Positions 26,566-36,408 of a DNA stretch of 64,000 bases are shown one piece after another (the first letter of the stretch is position 1; each line of letters opens with the position of its first letter). The notes under the pieces are model-generated. The model was given only the letters and a program-made list of their open reading frames with translations. It searched no databases and was not told the DNA's origin. A program made the position numbers and the translations under genes. This DNA is from Bacteroidota bacterium. Lineage in GTDB: Bacteria > Bacteroidota > Bacteroidia > Cytophagales > Cyclobacteriaceae. The DNA is taken from NCBI GenBank assembly GCA_024280115.1, contig JAJRQT010000166.1, positions 1 through 64,000 on the forward strand. The letters are read 5' to 3'.

Positions 26566-27393
26566 ATGAGAAAGTCAATTATATATATCCTGTTCATTTC
26601 ATTTCTATACCAGGCATGCACTGATGATTTGGAAGAAATTCCATTTGCCGATACTGCTGTTGTTGTTGGCTATCTGTATGCGGGTGAGCCGGTTAAAGAT
26701 ATAAAAGTCAGCAGTTTAATTCCCTTTAATTCGGATTCTACAGACGAATATCATATCAATGATGCTGAAATTGATATTATTAACAATGGAAAATCCTACA
26801 GGCTTACCTTGTCTGAAGGAGATTCTGGCTACTATCACTATCCCGGTGAAGATCTTCAAATCATTGCCGGGGAGAACTATGAATTCCGGATGAATTATAA
26901 CGGAAAGGAAATTACAGCTCAAACCATGGTTCCGCAAGTCCCGGAAGGATTGTCAATTTCTGCTGATGAGATGTTTATTCAGCCAATTTATGAATTCTTT
27001 GATATGAGAAACAGGTATATAGAAGACGTAGATATAACGTGGAAAAATGACAATGGTGATTATTACTATTTACTTATTGACAACGTTGAAGACAATCCCT
27101 CACCAATAGATGTGAATGGAATTTTAGAGGGTTTCAGAGGCGGAAAAAACTTTTCATTTATATCCAAACCTACGCAATTGGATATTTACAAAATCCGCGG
27201 AAGAACTTTGGAACAATATGGTACCCACAGGGTGAAATTGTATAAGGTGAGCAAAGAGTATGCAGATTTGTATGAATCGTCCGGACAGGATTCGAGAAAT
27301 TTGAATGAACCTTTAAGTAATATAAATAATGGCCTGGGGATATTCACTTCATTCAACAGCAATGAAATTTTCTTTGAAGTGAAAATGCCATAG
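26566..27393 (+). CDS. DUF4249 lipoprotein
   Basis: This 275-aa protein has a signal with lipobox-like YQACTDD (Cys18) and a beta-rich body with VVVGYLYAGEPVKDIKVSS and the NYEFRMNYNGKEITAQTMVP segment typical of DUF4249. Genes of this family almost always follow a TonB-dependent receptor in Bacteroidota, as here, and the protein probably sits as a surface or periplasmic lid of the receptor. Function is otherwise unknown. Confidence 0.9.
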   Translation: MRKSIIYILFISFLYQACTDDLEEIPFADTAVVVGYLYAGEPVKDIKVSSLIPFNSDSTDEYHINDAEIDIINNGKSYRLTLSEGDSGYYHYPGEDLQIIAGENYEFRMNYNGKEITAQTMVPQVPEGLSISADEMFIQPIYEFFDMRNRYIEDVDITWKNDNGDYYYLLIDNVEDNPSPIDVNGILEGFRGGKNFSFISKPTQLDIYKIRGRTLEQYGTHRVKLYKVSKEYADLYESSGQDSRNLNEPLSNINNGLGIFTSFNSNEIFFEVKMP

Positions 27394-27479
27394 TTTTACC
27401 CCAATTATTCATGAGAAGCTTGCGACATGGGAAACAAGGAGTTGATTATCTGATATTTATCCTGAATAAACATAAATAA

Positions 27480-27557
27480 TGAATGGCTCAAAAATGAGGA
27501 ATACATTTTCTTTGAAAGAAAAATCAATTCCTTGTCCTTCAACATTTTAAGCGTTTC
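27480..27557. repeat. Dispersed intergenic sequence, copy 1
   Basis: The stretch beginning GAATGGCTCAAAAATGAGGA resembles the sequence at 39892-39955 with small gaps, including shared AAAAATCAATT and TTGTCCTT blocks. Each copy lies just past the 3' end of a minus-strand gene (sulfatase, ATPase). Its nature is unknown. Confidence 0.35.
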
Positions 27558-27583
27558 AATAATTATTTCCCGAATTATTCGGG

Positions 27584-29182
27584 TTAATCATTGGTAACCT
27601 TACTATCCCACCAATTATTTCCAGGATCGAAATCTTTGGACAAGAAATTTAGCCGTTGTTTTTCCAATTGTGGCCATCGCTTATTTATCACATTTTCGAG
27701 ATATTTCTTTTCTAGTTCTACGTTGTATTCCGGATCTTTTTTAGGAAACCTGGCACCGACTTCATTCAAATAATCAAATAGATGTTTATTTAAATCATTG
27801 GCTATCTCAGGATGATCCATAGCAATATCAGTGGTTTCGGATAGATCCGTGTCGAGGTTGTACAATTCGTGCCGGCCATCTTCATAGTAATGAATAAGTT
27901 TCCATTTTCCCTCCCTAATGATAGATGAAGGTTCACCACCCTGATTTCCGTAATGAGGATAATGCCAGATCAATGGCCGTTTTCCAATATCCCCGCCTTT
28001 GAGCAAAGGAACTAAGCTTACCCCATCTGTATGCTCCATGGGTTTCAGGTCTGCCCCGACAAGGTCAAGGATTGTTGGGTAGAAATCAGTTCCGGTAACG
28101 GGAACACCACATCTTTTACCAGCGCTATTTAACCACGGAACCTTAATAAAATAAGGCTCGCGGATACCTCCTTCAAATTGATATCCTTTTCCTCCCCGCA
28201 AAGGCAGGTTAGAGGTTGCAAACGCATCACCGGCTGCTACACCACCATTGTCGGAGGTAAAAATTACAATGGTATTTTCTTCAAGCCCAAGTTCGTGAAG
28301 AGTATTCAGAACAATACCAACTGCATCGTCCATTGCCTCAACAAGTCCGGCGTAAACCGGATTATCCTGAACCTGTCTGATGGGAAGGAAATGCCCCATT
28401 TCAAAACCAGAAGTTGCAATGCCATTATCTTCGGCCTTTTGTCGGTATTTATTCCATTTTTCCTGAGTTGTTTGGATAGGCCCATGAACAGCATAAAAAG
28501 AGAGATAAGCAAAAAACAAAGAGTCTTTATTTTCTTTCAAGAAATCTATAGTTTCTTCTGCCAATCGCATAGATAAATTTTCACCATCCTTTCTATTCTC
28601 CAGGTTTGGATTTTTATACGGAGAGAAATAACCACCCCTCGGACTACCTGCATCCCAACCCCCGATATTGATGTCAAATCCATGATCGGTTGGCCACGAG
28701 CCCTCGCTTCCCAAATGCCATTTCCCTGCAAAAAAAGTTTTGTAACCCAGTTCCTTCATAGCCTCGGGAAGCACTGTGTATTCTTGCGGTAGATTATGCA
28801 CATATTCCGGAGGCAAAAGTTGGTTGAACCGATTGGTTTTGCGCCATTCTTCGTCGGTTTTAGCGCCAATCCAGTCAGTAATTCCATGGCGAGCCGGGAA
28901 CTTTCCCGACATAATGCTTGCCCTGGACGGACTGCAAACCTGGCAGGTTGCATAGCCATCAGTAAATACCATCCCCTCATTGGCTATTTTGTCTATATTG
29001 GGTGTTTCATAAAAATTGCTCCCCGTGCTACTTAAATCATGATTTCCAAAATCATCGGCTAAAATGAAAAGTACATTTGGTCGCTGCACTTCTGATTTGT
29101 TTTGCTGATCACAAGCGAATAATATGCTAAAACATATCAGTAAAACTACTTTTATTAAGTTTCCCATTTTTTTGAACGTCAT
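27584..29182 (-). CDS. Sulfatase (arylsulfatase-type lipoprotein)
   Basis: This 532-aa sulfatase has lipobox ILFAC (Cys24), core NVLFILADDFGNHD with D43-D44, formylglycine motif C83-S-P-S-R87, KWHLG, and TSDNGGVAAG. A C-terminal extension after the usual REGKWKLIHYYEDG segment has about 60 residues rich in Lys, Trp and Asn. Starts at 29182 or the in-frame ATG at 29167 are both possible. The hairpin CCCGAA/TTCGGG at 27569-27583 touches its stop codon but lacks a U tract. It is monocistronic. The substrate is unknown, probably a sulfated glycan. Confidence 0.95.
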   Translation of the reverse strand: MTFKKMGNLIKVVLLICFSILFACDQQNKSEVQRPNVLFILADDFGNHDLSSTGSNFYETPNIDKIANEGMVFTDGYATCQVCSPSRASIMSGKFPARHGITDWIGAKTDEEWRKTNRFNQLLPPEYVHNLPQEYTVLPEAMKELGYKTFFAGKWHLGSEGSWPTDHGFDINIGGWDAGSPRGGYFSPYKNPNLENRKDGENLSMRLAEETIDFLKENKDSLFFAYLSFYAVHGPIQTTQEKWNKYRQKAEDNGIATSGFEMGHFLPIRQVQDNPVYAGLVEAMDDAVGIVLNTLHELGLEENTIVIFTSDNGGVAAGDAFATSNLPLRGGKGYQFEGGIREPYFIKVPWLNSAGKRCGVPVTGTDFYPTILDLVGADLKPMEHTDGVSLVPLLKGGDIGKRPLIWHYPHYGNQGGEPSSIIREGKWKLIHYYEDGRHELYNLDTDLSETTDIAMDHPEIANDLNKHLFDYLNEVGARFPKKDPEYNVELEKKYLENVINKRWPQLEKQRLNFLSKDFDPGNNWWDSKVTND

Positions 29183-29267
29183 ATTTTGCGAAGCTAAAAA
29201 GTTACATATTAAAATCTTTTAAATGAAGACTTCATGTTTTGTTTTCGTAATATATGAATTGGAGCCA

Positions 29268-29867
29268 TCATTTCATTTCTGAAATTTTTTTCTCGTTCCC
29301 GTAAATATCCGCCACCCCTCCTGAGACTAAAAATTTCATTACCTCTGCAGCCGGAACATCAATAGGTTGAATAGCATCTTTCGAAACCAGGTAGGTTTCT
29401 CCAGTGAATGTATAGCTAAACGGTACATATACAGCAAGTGTATCTTCCTTACTAAAAGCTTCCAGATTTTGATTGGTTATAAAGCCAATTCGGCTGGCGT
29501 TGTCATTGGGATTGATTTTAAATAATACCGGTTTATTGAACTTTTTGTCCTTCCCAACAAATGCTGAGAAGAAATCTTTAATGGCAGAATAGATCAGCGC
29601 TAGTAGCGGAATTTTATTAATTATTTTATGGAATAAAACCTTAAACGGCCTTGCGATTATGGTCTGTCCTACATATCCCAGGGCTGTTAAAAATACCACC
29701 ATGATCAGGATGCCCAAACCGGGAATTTCTTTACCGATCATCTTGGTTAGGATCTCTTCCAGGATGTTATCAGAGAAATTGAAAATCAGGTATATCATGT
29801 AAATAGTAATGCTGATTGGAGCTAGAAACAGCAGGCCCTGAAGGAAATAACTCGTTAGTTTTTTCAT
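29268..29867 (-). CDS. DUF502 membrane protein
   Basis: This 199-aa protein has two N-terminal TMs (about 7-29 and 50-71, GILIMVVFLTALGYVGQTI) and a soluble C-terminal region with RIGFITNQ, LAVYVPFSYTFTGETYLV and MKFLVSGGVAD. This order of segments is that of the DUF502 family, conserved across bacteria and plants (COV-like) with unknown function. It is divergent from the aquaporin gene. Confidence 0.93.
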   Translation of the reverse strand: MKKLTSYFLQGLLFLAPISITIYMIYLIFNFSDNILEEILTKMIGKEIPGLGILIMVVFLTALGYVGQTIIARPFKVLFHKIINKIPLLALIYSAIKDFFSAFVGKDKKFNKPVLFKINPNDNASRIGFITNQNLEAFSKEDTLAVYVPFSYTFTGETYLVSKDAIQPIDVPAAEVMKFLVSGGVADIYGNEKKISEMK

Positions 29868-30026
29868 TGAAAATTGTATTTACCTGCAAAGATATATTTT
29901 GGTTGATTGATTCCTACTTTGAATTATATATTAAAAAGTCATACAGTTAATCCGATTTCTACACCCTTCTCCGATTATTTCATTATTTTGGCCGGAAAAT
30001 TATTCTAAATCCCAAAATCCTAAAAG

Positions 30027-30821
30027 ATGAGTCCTTACGTAGCAGAGTTTATTGGCACTATGATTTTAATAACCTTTGGAGGCGGAATCGTCGCCGGTGC
30101 TGTATTGAAAAATTCCAATGCAGCAAATGCCGGATGGCTCACGATATGTTTGGCATGGGGTTTAGCCGTAACCTTTGCCATTTATGCGGTGGGTGATATA
30201 AGCGGGGCTCACATCAATCCAGCGGTGACTTTGGGGTTTGCCATAGTTGGTGATTTCCCATGGTCAGATGTACCGGGCTACATTATTGCCCAAATTTTAG
30301 GCGCTATGACAGGGGCCACCATAGTCTGGATATTTTATAAAGCACATTGGAAAAAGACCGAAGATCCGGGTGCCAAACTTGGTGTTTTCTGCACAGCAGG
30401 AGCTGAAAGGTCTTTTCCAAATAACTTTGCCAATGAATTAATAGCCACTTTTTTTCTCACATTTGGGTTATCATTTATTGGAGCAAACAATTTTGCAGAT
30501 GGTTTAAATCCCCTGGTCGTTGGAGCATTGATTGCAGCAATCGGTTTTTCTCTTGGTGGCACTACCGGATTTGCAATCAATCCGGCAAGGGATTTCGGTC
30601 CGCGGTTGATGCATGCCTTGTTGCCAATCGAAGGAAAAGGAACATCTGACTGGGCTTATTCCTGGATTCCAATCATTGGACCCATCATTGGTGGTTTGAC
30701 CGGGACTTTATTTTATAAGGCACTTTTTAATGGAGTTTACGGAATTCCTTTTTGGATATTGTCAGTTTTGTCGCTGGCAATTATTATATACTCTGTGGTT
30801 TTTAAAAGAGATTCTAAGTGA
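30027..30821 (+). CDS. glpF: MIP-family aquaglyceroporin
   Basis: This 264-aa channel has six TMs and two NPA boxes: NPAVTLG at 64-70 and NPARDFGPR at 185-193. The Asp after the second NPA marks the glyceroporin (GlpF) branch rather than water-only channels, and the loop between the fifth and sixth TM is long, as in GlpF. It should pass glycerol, water and small solutes. No glycerol kinase or glpD gene is adjacent, so the physiological cargo is uncertain. Confidence 0.93.
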   Translation: MSPYVAEFIGTMILITFGGGIVAGAVLKNSNAANAGWLTICLAWGLAVTFAIYAVGDISGAHINPAVTLGFAIVGDFPWSDVPGYIIAQILGAMTGATIVWIFYKAHWKKTEDPGAKLGVFCTAGAERSFPNNFANELIATFFLTFGLSFIGANNFADGLNPLVVGALIAAIGFSLGGTTGFAINPARDFGPRLMHALLPIEGKGTSDWAYSWIPIIGPIIGGLTGTLFYKALFNGVYGIPFWILSVLSLAIIIYSVVFKRDSK

Positions 30822-31108
30822 AATCCAACAGGCAGTTTAGTTCCAGTCTTCACAATCCTTCCTTTGATGAGAGATGATTAAATTTTGGTTTGAACCTTTT
30901 TTATCAATCATCCAGGGAATCGGATTTAAACAAAATTATAAATGAACCCTAGTCTGTGGCACAAAGACCATTTAACCGAACTGTTAGATAATTAATTCCT
31001 CCCAATCGCTCAGTCCAGATGTAGTGATCAATATTTGTTTTGTATCGTAATTGTCACTCGCGACACGCAAGCGACTGTTAGGGTTGCCAATCTGATTTTA
31101 CATTACGA

Positions 31109-31642
31109 TTAACTTATTTCATTTAAAAAACAATTCAATTGATCTAGCTCATATTGAGTATATGCCCCATTTTCAATCATGAAATTGCAGATGTATTTGA
31201 TGATTGTCCGGTCAATGTTATTCCAATTGTGCGAAGAAAAGTTATTTATTAAAACTCGCTCATCTTCTTCTATATTCTTCTGAAATCCCAGGATCCCTGG
31301 AGATTGCACCTGAACAGCAAAACGTAAAAACCGTACTTCAATGTTGTTTTCACCCATCTCTACAGCTTGAGCTAACTGCTTATTAGCCTTTTGGATATAG
31401 AAGTATTTTTCAAATGGGTTAGACGAAATTTTTGCTATATGAGCTTGGCAAACCGCCCTGTATGCAATGACTAAAGATGATGGGTTTTCAATTTTCTCCA
31501 ATTTAATAAGCAGCTCCTGAGCCAAACCCGAATTTTGATTTAAAGCAAATATTTCATGCCTTAAATTACTTATGGAAGGGTTCGCTGCTTCAGATACTGA
31601 ATAGGATAAAAATATTAAGAGGATGATTCCAGCTGATTTCAA
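31109..31642 (-). CDS. Hypothetical secreted helical protein
   Basis: This 177-aa protein has a signal peptide (about 1-19, ending SEAAN) and a mostly helical body with YRAVCQAHIAKI and ANKQLAQAVEMGENNIEVRFLRFAVQ. The spacing is reminiscent of TPR-like repeats, but no family is certain. It is probably periplasmic. It is divergent from the DUF547 gene, 173 bp away. Confidence 0.8.
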   Translation of the reverse strand: MKSAGIILLIFLSYSVSEAANPSISNLRHEIFALNQNSGLAQELLIKLEKIENPSSLVIAYRAVCQAHIAKISSNPFEKYFYIQKANKQLAQAVEMGENNIEVRFLRFAVQVQSPGILGFQKNIEEDERVLINNFSSHNWNNIDRTIIKYICNFMIENGAYTQYELDQLNCFLNEIS

Positions 31643-31830
31643 ATAATTGAAAAATTGAGATGAACATCAATGATAGCCCTTAGTCGCATCCTAATCTGTC
31701 TTTTATTCGACATTTATCAAAGATGATCATTTAAAAATTACAATTTATTTATCATCACAATGATTTATGTCGGGTTTTTGACAGATGCTTATACAGGTTT
31801 ATTTCATCTTCGCCCATGATTTTTATTAAC

Positions 31831-32538
31831 ATGAAAAAAATACTGGTGCTGGTATTGATAATTATCACTAACCAGGCTATAGGAATGGATAAGGAACAAT
31901 TTTTTATCCAGAGCGATGAGTTCTTTCATTCGAATGTTGACGGCGGATTGGTGAAATATTCAAAGGTCAAACAGAATGATGTCAAAATCCATGAATTGGT
32001 TAAATATGTGAATACTGCTGATCTAGGTTCATTTGATGATACTGAAAAACTGGCATTCTACCTAAACGCCTATAACCTACTGGTAATCAATCAAATCATC
32101 GATAAATACCCGGTCGATTCACCTATGAGCATTCCGGGGTTTTTTGACAATAAAAAGCATTCTATCGCCGGAGAAAAACTAACACTAAATGATCTTGAAA
32201 ATAAGAAGGTCAGAACTTATAAAGATCCCAGGATTCATTTTGCACTGGTCTGTGCCGCATTGGGTTGTCCCAAAATTGGAGACTTTGGCTACCGGCCAGA
32301 TAAGCTGGAGGAACAATTAACCCAACAAGCAAAGTTGGCACTGAATGATCCAAATTTTATTATTGTTGACGGGAATAAAGTTAAAATCTCAGAAATTTTT
32401 AAGTGGTACAGACAGGACTTTGGTAAAAGCGATAAAGATCTCATTAATTTCATTAATAAATATCGCGAGCATCCAGTGCCCGAAAAATCAAAGCTTGGTT
32501 ACTACATATATAATTGGACGCTGAATGAATCAAAGTAG
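31831..32538 (+). CDS. DUF547 domain protein
   Basis: This 235-aa protein has a signal peptide (MKKILVLVLIIITNQAIG) and the DUF547 core LAFYLNAYNLLVINQIIDKYP, DPRIHFALVCAALGCPKIGDFGY and FKWYRQDFG. The two Cys and one His of the ALVCAALGCP region are conserved in the family, whose function is unknown. I start at ATG 31831 (residue 6 of the longest frame) because the signal peptide then has a normal KK start. It is the first gene of a cluster with GT2 and rhodanese genes; a box at 32569 may start a second transcript. Confidence 0.9.
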   Translation: MKKILVLVLIIITNQAIGMDKEQFFIQSDEFFHSNVDGGLVKYSKVKQNDVKIHELVKYVNTADLGSFDDTEKLAFYLNAYNLLVINQIIDKYPVDSPMSIPGFFDNKKHSIAGEKLTLNDLENKKVRTYKDPRIHFALVCAALGCPKIGDFGYRPDKLEEQLTQQAKLALNDPNFIIVDGNKVKISEIFKWYRQDFGKSDKDLINFINKYREHPVPEKSKLGYYIYNWTLNESK

Positions 32539-32568
32539 TTATAAGCTAATTTATAATCTCACAATTCA

Positions 32569-32576
32569 TACTTTTG
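32569..32576 (+). promoter_or_regulatory. Possible internal promoter before the GT2 gene
   Basis: TACTTTTG is an exact TAnnTTTG -7 box 15 bases before the GT2 start codon, in the 52-bp gap after DUF547. The -33 region is poorly matched. Confidence 0.4.
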
Positions 32577-32590
32577 CAGAAATATAGAAT

Positions 32591-34036
32591 ATGGAAATAA
32601 TACTAATTTTTGTTTATGCAATATGCATGCTGTTTATTCTGATATTCAGCCTTGTACAATTGCATTTAGCATTTGCATATAAAAAATCAAAAAAAGCAAA
32701 ACCGGACAGCATTGCGAAAAATGTTCAGCAAATTGATTTTCCCATGGTGACCATCCAGCTTCCACTTTACAACGAGAAATACGTTGTAGAAAGATTGCTC
32801 AATTCGGTTATCGAAATCGATTGGCCCAGCAACTTAATGGAAATTCAAATTTTAGATGACTCTACTGACGAAACTTCAGATATTATTCTAAAAAAATTAG
32901 CCGAGGAAAAATTCAAAGATTTTGATATCATACACATCAAAAGAACAAACCGGAAAGGATTCAAAGCCGGAGCACTTCAATTTGGGTTGAAAGCTTCAAA
33001 AGGTGAATTCCTTGCAATTTTCGATGCAGATTTTATGCCTGAAAAAACATTTTTGCTGGAAACCATCAGAGAGTTCGAAAACCCGGTTATTGGCATGGTC
33101 CAAACTAAATGGGAGCACCTTAATAAAGACTACTCACTGCTCACCAAACTTCAGGACTTCGGACTAAACGGGCATTTCCGGGTTGAACAAACAGGGCGCA
33201 ACAGCTCCGGGAGTTTTATTAATTTCAACGGAACGGGCGGAATATGGAGGAAGTCGTGCATTATGGATGCCGGGGGCTGGCAGGCTGATACACTCACCGA
33301 AGACCTGGACCTAAGCTACCGGGCACAGATGAATGGATGGAAATTTAAATATCTGGAAAATGTACTTTCTCCGGCTGAGTTACCCGTAATTATGTCGGCA
33401 GTAAAATCGCAACAATTCCGATGGACCAAAGGTGGTGCTGAAACCGCAAAGAAAAATTTAGGTATGGTGCTGAAGGCAAATTTAAAGTTTACCAACAAAA
33501 TTCATGCTTTTTTCCATCTAACCAACAGCGCCAATTTTCTATTGTTACTCATCGCATCATTAGTCAGCATTCCTCTCCTTTATGTAAAGTACAAAAATCC
33601 GGATTTCAAGCTATATTTTGATTTTGGTAGTATTTTCATTATTGGATTTTTGGCCATTTCCTATTTCTATTGGACTGCATACAGGGTGGAAAATTCCAGG
33701 AGAGGTTATTTCAAATACTACCCTTTATTTATTGCATTTTCAATGGGTTTCACCTTAAATAACAGCCTTGCCGTCATTGAAGGATTGATGGGGGTAAAGA
33801 CCCCCTTTGTACGTACCCCGAAGTTCAACATTGTTGGTTTGAAGGGCTCCTGGAAAGATAATATATATTTAAACCATAAGCTGAGCTGGATCACCATTTT
33901 CGAAGGGTTGCTCAGCATATATTTCTTTTCAGGCATTGTAATTGGCCTTTCTATCGGAGACTATGGACTGATACTTTTCCATTTAATGCTTTCCGTGGGC
34001 TATGCGGGAATTTTCTATTATTCAATTAAGAAATGA
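32591..34036 (+). CDS. Membrane glycosyltransferase family 2 (cellulose-synthase-like)
   Basis: This 481-aa inverting glycosyltransferase has an N-terminal TM (about 2-27), a GT-A domain with TIQLPLYNE, DxD motif D145-A-D147, catalytic TED at 236-238 and Q274-Q-F-R-W278 (QxxRW), then four or so C-terminal TMs. This is the processive CESA/CslA-like layout. It lacks a PilZ domain. It could polymerise a beta-glycan or build a glycolipid. It overlaps the rhodanese gene by 4 bases (ATGA). Confidence 0.92.
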   Translation: MEIILIFVYAICMLFILIFSLVQLHLAFAYKKSKKAKPDSIAKNVQQIDFPMVTIQLPLYNEKYVVERLLNSVIEIDWPSNLMEIQILDDSTDETSDIILKKLAEEKFKDFDIIHIKRTNRKGFKAGALQFGLKASKGEFLAIFDADFMPEKTFLLETIREFENPVIGMVQTKWEHLNKDYSLLTKLQDFGLNGHFRVEQTGRNSSGSFINFNGTGGIWRKSCIMDAGGWQADTLTEDLDLSYRAQMNGWKFKYLENVLSPAELPVIMSAVKSQQFRWTKGGAETAKKNLGMVLKANLKFTNKIHAFFHLTNSANFLLLLIASLVSIPLLYVKYKNPDFKLYFDFGSIFIIGFLAISYFYWTAYRVENSRRGYFKYYPLFIAFSMGFTLNNSLAVIEGLMGVKTPFVRTPKFNIVGLKGSWKDNIYLNHKLSWITIFEGLLSIYFFSGIVIGLSIGDYGLILFHLMLSVGYAGIFYYSIKK

Positions 34037-34542
34037 TGAGCAGATATTACTTACTCTTCTTATTTATCGTTTTATTTTCACTGGATATGGCCAGATGTCA
34101 AACAAAAGATTATACGGAAAAGTTGGAATCGTTATACAGTCACACCGTCCCTTTAATTGTCAGTAAAGAACTCTCCAGTGAAATTAACTCTGAAAAACCG
34201 GTGGTTTTGTTAGATATCAGATCAAAGGAAGAGTACAAGGTGAGTCATTTGAAAGGCGCAAAATTGATTGATTACGATCATTTTAAAAAGAAAGATGTAA
34301 AGGATATTCCATTGAATTCCCAGGTTGTTGTTTACTGTTCCGTAGGATACAGAAGTGAAAAGGTTGGCGAGAAATTATTAAAAATGGGATACACAAATGT
34401 GCATAATCTCTATGGCGGCATATTTCAGTGGAAAAATGAAGGTTTTGAGGTGGTGAATGGAAAATCAATGGAAACCGACAGTGTGCACACCTACAACAAG
34501 AACTGGTCCCGATGGCTGGAAAAAGGCATTAAGGTGTATTAA
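34033..34542 (+). CDS. Secreted rhodanese-like protein
   Basis: This 169-aa protein has a signal peptide (about 1-22) and a single rhodanese domain with DIRSKEEYKVSHLKGA and active-site loop C102-S-V-G-Y-R-S. It may carry sulfane sulfur in the periplasm, or simply bind. The link to the upstream glycosyltransferase is translational overlap. It ends over the last bases of a convergent gene (34539-34542). Confidence 0.93.
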   Translation: MMSRYYLLFLFIVLFSLDMARCQTKDYTEKLESLYSHTVPLIVSKELSSEINSEKPVVLLDIRSKEEYKVSHLKGAKLIDYDHFKKKDVKDIPLNSQVVVYCSVGYRSEKVGEKLLKMGYTNVHNLYGGIFQWKNEGFEVVNGKSMETDSVHTYNKNWSRWLEKGIKVY

Positions 34543-35429
34543 TGAATAAACCTTATCCCAAAATTATAGGTCTGCCCCGCACCTTCCCCTTCACTACCGG
34601 CCCAGAAATTGGTATATAACAGTTCCAATTCCAATAACCCGGGGATCAATTGATATTTGCCTCCCAAACCAGATTGTACAAAATAGGCAAAAAATGCCTC
34701 CTGATGGTGTTTGGCCCAATATTCTGTCATAAAGTATAAGCTGAATCTTGTATTTGGAAACCAAGTGAAAAACACACTCATTGGAGTTTCCAGGAAATTA
34801 TTTTCCCTTGAAGATTCCCTCACAATTGAATACCACACAGAAAGTTGAAGAAATATCTGGAATTTATCATTCAACTGGCGATCGTAGAAAAACTGATTCA
34901 TCCATAAATACCTGTCCCATTCTAAAAATAAATAGGGGTGCTCGCTATCCGGAGACCTGCCCTCAAGATCTTTGGCCAACGGTATTAAGAATGTACTTTG
35001 CAACGAGAAATAGGGCTGCTTTTTAAATGGTGCAATTTTTATTTTCGGCCCAAAACCTGAAATTGCAGTTCTGGATTCTTCGCTGTTTTGAAATTGAAAT
35101 ACCTCAAAAGCTGACCCACCCATAGGACTTGTTTTCACGCTTTTTACCCAAAGATCCAGTCCAATATTTACATTGGGAGAAAGGCCATACGAAAACTGGT
35201 TGATCATGGTGTAGTAGGAATCTCTTCTGCCATTGTCAACTTTTTTTCCGTTGGCGCCGAAAGATTTTGTTTGAGTGTAGAGATTATTGAATATTTTGAA
35301 CTCCCAGTTGCCTTTACTCAGTAAAACTGATGGCGTGTATTTTTGAAGGTTCTTCTCCTTCTTTTCAGTTTGTCCGAATACGCATAGTGCGAACATGGAT
35401 AAAATAAAGGTTGCGATAGTTATTCTCAT
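34539..35429 (-). CDS. Outer-membrane beta-barrel-like protein
   Basis: This 296-aa protein has a signal peptide (1-19, ending VFGQ) and a body of alternating amphipathic strands with aromatic girdles (KGNWEFKIFNNLYTQ, SPNVNIGLDLWVKS, KFQIFLQLSVWYSIV) and an aromatic C-terminal strand TYNFGIRFIH, all typical of outer-membrane barrels. No named family was recognised. It is convergent with the rhodanese gene, sharing 4 bases. Confidence 0.8.
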   Translation of the reverse strand: MRITIATFILSMFALCVFGQTEKKEKNLQKYTPSVLLSKGNWEFKIFNNLYTQTKSFGANGKKVDNGRRDSYYTMINQFSYGLSPNVNIGLDLWVKSVKTSPMGGSAFEVFQFQNSEESRTAISGFGPKIKIAPFKKQPYFSLQSTFLIPLAKDLEGRSPDSEHPYLFLEWDRYLWMNQFFYDRQLNDKFQIFLQLSVWYSIVRESSRENNFLETPMSVFFTWFPNTRFSLYFMTEYWAKHHQEAFFAYFVQSGLGGKYQLIPGLLELELLYTNFWAGSEGEGAGQTYNFGIRFIH

Positions 35430-35561
35430 TTGGCATGAATGATAAAAAGGAACATGGCATTTTTGTGTCTTTAAATTGACATTTTTGGTTTTCCTTCAAA
35501 GCGATGACCTATTCAGTTGAATAAAATCAGCTTGGTCAAACATGGTCAATTACACATTCTG

Positions 35562-35678
35562 TTAAATATAATAACTGGGCAATTCGTCCATTGTTTTTTC
35601 CGGTAGCGTTTTTTTGTACTGATTAATTCTATCTCTCAGTTCATTCACTTTTTCATCCTGCATTTTGAAATATACCTT
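35562..35678 (-). pseudogene. C-terminal remnant of a fourth two-TM/PH-like paralogue
   Basis: The minus strand reads F-K-M-Q-D-E-K-V-N-E-L-R-D-R-I-N-Q-Y-K-K then TLPEKTMDELPSYYI and a stop at 35562, matching the C-termini of the intact paralogues at 36409 and 36913. Nothing upstream of it aligns. It is a decayed copy of the tandem family. Confidence 0.8.
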
Positions 35679-35879
35679 TGTTGGTCTTGTGACAAACAAA
35701 TTTGATTACGGGAAATTACTTCTTGCTGATGACAATACCAACATGGGTATAAATTCCATTATTCCCGGCCTTGTGCCGGGATCTGTTTACTGTTTGCAAT
35801 GATCTTGAAGACAGCAAACGGACTCTTCTCCAAAAGTCCAGCGTGATATCTTTTTTGAGCTATATTGTAAGGTAGTAAA

Positions 35880-36388
35880 TTAACCTCCGGTTGCAATCTT
35901 GTAAACTGGTAATTGCTCAGTATAATCCTCATCAATACTTCTTTTGTAGGCATCAATTTTATCTCTCAATTGATAAACCTTTTCATCATCTCGCTTGAAA
36001 TTGATTGGATACCATAGAGAAGTTTTAAAAAAACAGCTTTCCCTTCCTCGATTGGTGTAAACAAATTGAATTTATGGATACCATCAAACCGTCCCAAAAC
36101 AATTGACCTGATGTTTTCAAATGGAATTTTTCGAATTTCACTACTTTTTGTTGTTCCGATGTAAATCGAATTCTCATCATAGGCTATACTTTTTATCTTA
36201 TTAATCTGCCTAAAAAAGCTAATCGGTAAAATTATAAATAATGGGATATTGAATAGCAGAATATATTTGCCCTGAAAAACCACCATACCCAAAGTGATTA
36301 TGCCTAAAGCAATGAATATACCACTAAGGAATAATAAAATCGATTTATAGCTTTTAAGCTGAGATGGTGAAATAATAGTAGTCCGCAT
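35880..36388 (-). pseudogene. Frameshifted two-TM/PH-like paralogue
   Basis: The open frame from 36388 (MRTTIISPSQLKSYKS) encodes two TMs and a PH-like region, then leaves the family frame near the A7 run at 36027-36033 (T7 on the coding strand). One extra T would restore KTSLWYPINFKRDDEKVYQL and continue to a stop at 35880, matching the intact paralogues (KTSLWYPFNFKKQDEKVNEL). As given, it ends early at 35966 with 140 aa. A one-base loss in a homopolymer is the simplest explanation. Confidence 0.82.
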
Positions 36389-36408
36389 AAATTGTAATTC
36401 TATTTGTG

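Noticed and set aside
27569..27583. Terminator of the third sulfatase gene
   Set aside because: The CCCGAA/TTCGGG hairpin touches the stop codon and no U run follows on either strand.
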